Shown: piece after piece, positions 62,501-64,000 of the stretch | Layout: each line of letters starts with the position of its first letter | How positions within the stretch are numbered: the stretch's first letter is position 1 | Assembly (NCBI GenBank): GCA_963796485.1 | Contig: CAWCLV010000012.1 | Span: 443,560-507,559 of the forward strand | Direction of reading: 5' to 3' | Length of the DNA: 64,000 bases | DNA from: CAWCDJ01 sp963796485 | GTDB lineage: Bacteria; Acidobacteriota; Terriglobia; Bryobacterales; Bryobacteraceae | Program-made: the position numbers and the translations under genes | Notes under the pieces: generated by a model | What the model saw: the letters and a program-made list of their open reading frames with translations, nothing else | Databases searched by the model: none | Told to the model about the DNA's origin: nothing

Positions 62501-63562
62501 CTCTACACGCTGCCCTGGCTGCGCGCACTGGGCGCCCGCATCGGCCCGCGTTCGGAAGTCTCGACCGTTTCCCATATCGATCCCGACCTGCTGACCCTCG
62601 GTGCGGAGACCTTCGTGGCCGACATCGCCTCGATCGGCGCCGCCGCGTTCCACCGGGGCTGGGTGGCGCTGGCGCGCACGGAAGTCGGCAGCCGCACGTT
62701 CCTGGGCAACGCCTCCGCGATCCACAGCGGCCGATGCCTTCCCGACAACTGCCTGATCGGAGTGCAATCCGTGGCGCCGCGCGAAGGCTTGCGGGCGGGC
62801 TCCTCCTGGCTTGGGTCCCCGGCGATCTTCCTGCCGCGCCGCCAGGCTTCGCAATCGTTCGCGGAGACCCTGACTTACAAGCCGGCGCGCCGGCTAGTGG
62901 CGTACCGCCTGTTCGTAGAGTTCTTCCGAGTGATGCTGCCGGCCACATTCTTCTACGCGCTGGGAGTTGCGGCTGTGATCGCCGGCGTCCGGTTGCTGCC
63001 GCACGCGGCCTCTGCGTTCGTCCTGGCGATGCCCGCGGTGTTACTGGCGGCCTCCGCAATTTTCACCATGGCCGTGGCCGCGCTCAAGTGGGCGACGGTG
63101 GGACGCTATCGAGCACGCGTCGAGCCGCTCTGGGCGCCGTTCGTCCGCCATTCCGAACTGATCACCGGACTCTACGAGAGCTTTACCGTGCCCGCGCTAG
63201 CCATGCTGCTGACCGGCACTCCGTGGCTGGCCCCGGTGCTGCGTCTGTTCGGAGTGCGGATGGGCAGGCGAGTCTACTGCGAGACCACCTTCATGACGGA
63301 GTTCGACCTGGTGCATATAGGCGATGACGCGGTGATCGGCCGGGCCGCGTCCCTTCAGAGCCACCTGTTCGAGGACCGGGTGATGAAGATGTCGGCGGTG
63401 ACGATCGGCGCCGGCGCGACCATCGGCACGCGCTCCGTGGTGCTCTACGACGCGGTGGTGGGCGAAGAAGCGAGCCTCGACGCCTTATCTTTGGCGATGA
63501 AAGGCGAATCGATTCCGCCGGGGACGCGCTGGCAAGGTATCCCGGCCCGCAAGGCATTATAG
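59507..63562 (+). CDS. NRPS-like synthetase with Pls (poly-epsilon-lysine synthetase) architecture
   Basis: The 1351-residue protein has an adenylation domain (about 20-545: YIIYTSGTTGRPKG, NTYGPTETTVTAT, LYRSGDLGRF, KIRGYRIELAEIE, GKADRR), a carrier domain with the phosphopantetheine Ser in LGGHSLLA (about 595), then three repeats of two transmembrane helices plus a left-handed beta-helix-like domain (about 665-860, 895-1110 and 1140-1351; hexapeptide text IRIGAGAFIGTKSVVLAGAVIG). No condensation or thioesterase domain. This order, six TM segments and three tandem C-domains, is that of Pls. A-domain pocket residues read D-F-E-C-M-G-T-V-T by eye. It would polymerise one amino acid at the membrane; which one is unknown. 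Confidence 0.9.
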   Translation: MSTMNTVEIKPRFAPDVGRSLPARAADFNDELLDLIPEPPARLHYFFERQADARRDALAVVSGADRLTYAELDAHANRLAQYLLSRGAGPGRTIGILLNRSTHTYVALLAVLKAGSAFVPMDPSYPGDRIAFMAADAGLALVVTTWDLAASHSGLPCPAVCLDREAAAVNAMRSTRPYLPEESLPEKRDALAYIIYTSGTTGRPKGVAVTHANICHFLSVCTPVYDVGPNDRVYQGMTIAFDFSIEEIWPTFIAGATLVAGPTDGRKLGPGLADFLIEQNINVLCCVPTLLATLDRDVPSIRTLMVGGEACPRDLVERWSRPERRMLNTYGPTETTVTATWCELEPGRPVTIGRPMPGYRVYVLDEALRPVPSGEAGEICIGGAGVAQGYVNRPDLTADKFVPDPFEPGQAGRPGAPPHLARNTSRLYRSGDLGRFTRTGEVEFLGRIDTQVKIRGYRIELAEIEAVILEDAAVNNAVVAAYPSGAPAQDLAAYVTLRAPQPIEPVRERLAGELRRRLPVYMVPAYIEVLDAIPVLASGKADRRALPAPVLPRVAFQGGAYEPPSTALERKIADSWQALFGLERISVDSDFFLDLGGHSLLAAQLLTRLRQHSEMSALSIADVYAHPTIRALSAHVPSQPETAHAAPERPRQRYSSGRVWAAGLMQFGLLYALLCALGAPVSLFMAAHDGGTALAFTGLDLLMPLVVVLASFLVPPALKWLLIGRFQPGEHDLWSWYFCRWWIVRKALDFSPLHFLAGSPLMPVYARLLGARVGPGCQIATAQLHLPDLVEIGEGAAIGYDAEIQPFVIAGGRLRMAPIRIGAGAFIGTKSVVLAGAVIGRGARIAEQTLVSSGRKIPEFETWAGSPAQRTENRDGMLAGIEALGQAPLRMGAALWSGFLLAAVLIEALPMAAAIPGFLMIAWADRVGGPLAALAATPLAGLLFVLAMCLAVFAGKRAVMPKARPGIYPQHSWFGLRKWISDQLMGLSLSTTNTLYATLYTLPWLRALGARIGPRSEVSTVSHIDPDLLTLGAETFVADIASIGAAAFHRGWVALARTEVGSRTFLGNASAIHSGRCLPDNCLIGVQSVAPREGLRAGSSWLGSPAIFLPRRQASQSFAETLTYKPARRLVAYRLFVEFFRVMLPATFFYALGVAAVIAGVRLLPHAASAFVLAMPAVLLAASAIFTMAVAALKWATVGRYRARVEPLWAPFVRHSELITGLYESFTVPALAMLLTGTPWLAPVLRLFGVRMGRRVYCETTFMTEFDLVHIGDDAVIGRAASLQSHLFEDRVMKMSAVTIGAGATIGTRSVVLYDAVVGEEASLDALSLAMKGESIPPGTRWQGIPARKAL
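60739..60778. repeat. REP-like insert in frame inside the adenylation domain
   Basis: The 40-bp GC-rich stretch GGCAGGCCAGGGGCCCCGCC and its flank encodes about 13 residues (QAGRPGAPPHLAR) between PDPFEP and SRLYRSGD, where related A domains have a short loop. Its reverse complement matches 37275-37305 at roughly 27 of 31 positions, so it looks like the same palindromic repeat family as 37254-37295. Confidence 0.6.
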
Positions 63563-64000
63563 CCGGCGGCCGCTGGCGGGATCATTTAGCGCCCCATTTG
63601 GAGCCGATCCGAGGATTGCGGAAACCCGCGGTATTGGGAACAAAGGACTTCTTGGGTTCGTTCCGCATACGCGGGTTGCGCAGTGCGTGGCGGGGGACGC
63701 TTGCCCAGGGGGGAGATGCCGATGCGGCGGGCTGGTTGTCAAAGAGCGAGCGACGGCCGGGCGAGGTCCGATCGCAACCCGAGGGTAGCATGGGGGAGCA
63801 GGCGCTCCGGCGTTCGCAGACGTAAGCTATTGAGTGGAAGGGGGAATTTGAGCGGCGAGCTGTGCGACCGATTGACTGCGGCAGGGTCGCACCCGTCAAA
63901 ATCCGCTTAGAATAAACTTCAAAATCCGCGGGAGCGTCAATATCACAGTCCCTCCAGTTGGGAACGCAGGAGCCAAGTCACCGCACGACGCTGGCGCGTT
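63563..64000. other. Terminal region without a supported gene
   Basis: About 440 bp after the synthetase show no convincing coding frame. At the very edge a minus-strand frame (63943-64000) could be the C-terminus of a gene outside the window (RRAVTWLLRSQLEGL), but it is too short to support. Confidence 0.4.

Noticed and set aside
63943..64000. C-terminal end of a gene entering from the right edge on the minus strand
   Set aside because: Only 18 codons are visible (ending RRAVTWLLRSQLEGL); too short to support.

Overview
The window is high-GC bacterial chromosome that reads as Acidobacteriota, most likely Bryobacterales/Solibacter-like. The best taxonomic marker is a secreted protein (14400-15677) whose C-terminal half matches the Solibacter-type C-terminal domain (TIGR03437, from memory). 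Supporting signs are an M56 peptidase fused to TonB-type domains beside a BlaI repressor, several dispersed sugar-isomerase TIM-barrel genes with twin-arginine leaders, DUF3857/transglutaminase proteins and an M13 peptidase. This is a reading of the sequence only; no database search was possible.

Layout. 0-10 kb: a sugar-isomerase fragment, a broken multiheme cytochrome, an M13 metallopeptidase, ferrochelatase, a BlaI/M56 regulatory pair with a self-overlapping operator, a UxuA-like enzyme, then a tandemly duplicated convergent gene junction, a beta-propeller lyase-like gene and a MetE-like gene. 10.2-18.6 kb: an accessory island ending at tRNA-Glu, with a degraded conserved gene, a Fic protein behind a phased octamer array, tRNA-like debris, and a 4.4-kb element (14136-18549) bounded by perfect 69-bp direct repeats and carrying a TIGR03437 protein, a resolvase and a large serine recombinase. 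18.7-28 kb: a ten-gene, tightly overlapped chemotaxis operon on the minus strand (cheY, cheX, cheW, mcp, cheA, cheR, cheD, cheY, cheX, cheB), with fliM divergent to it. motA/motB lie separately at 49-51 kb, so the motility genes are dispersed.

28-47 kb: housekeeping and transport genes (dGTPase-like, TPR membrane protein, aminotransferase, mscL, an ABC exporter pair), an IS4-type element with perfect 21-bp ends and a frameshifted transposase, a NicO-type metal exporter, then an rpiB-deoC pair whose N-terminal extensions look like bacterial-microcompartment cargo tags, a GAF-GAF-PP2C phosphatase, another TIM barrel, and two coupled DUF3857/transglutaminase-fold proteins, one of which has lost its catalytic Cys and His. 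47-64 kb: argS, motBA, glgC, a DedA protein, a sodium:solute symporter with a tiny membrane partner, phzF-like, rnc, two TPR proteins, and a 1351-residue NRPS-like protein with the adenylation-carrier-(2 TM + beta-helix)x3 layout of poly-epsilon-lysine synthetase (Pls).

The strongest leads are the Pls-like synthetase, the RpiB/DeoC pair with microcompartment-type tags and no shell genes in view, the recombinase whose 3' coding end is the attachment site, so that its C-terminal tail would differ between circular and integrated states, and the phased TTTTCGAC array before the Fic gene.
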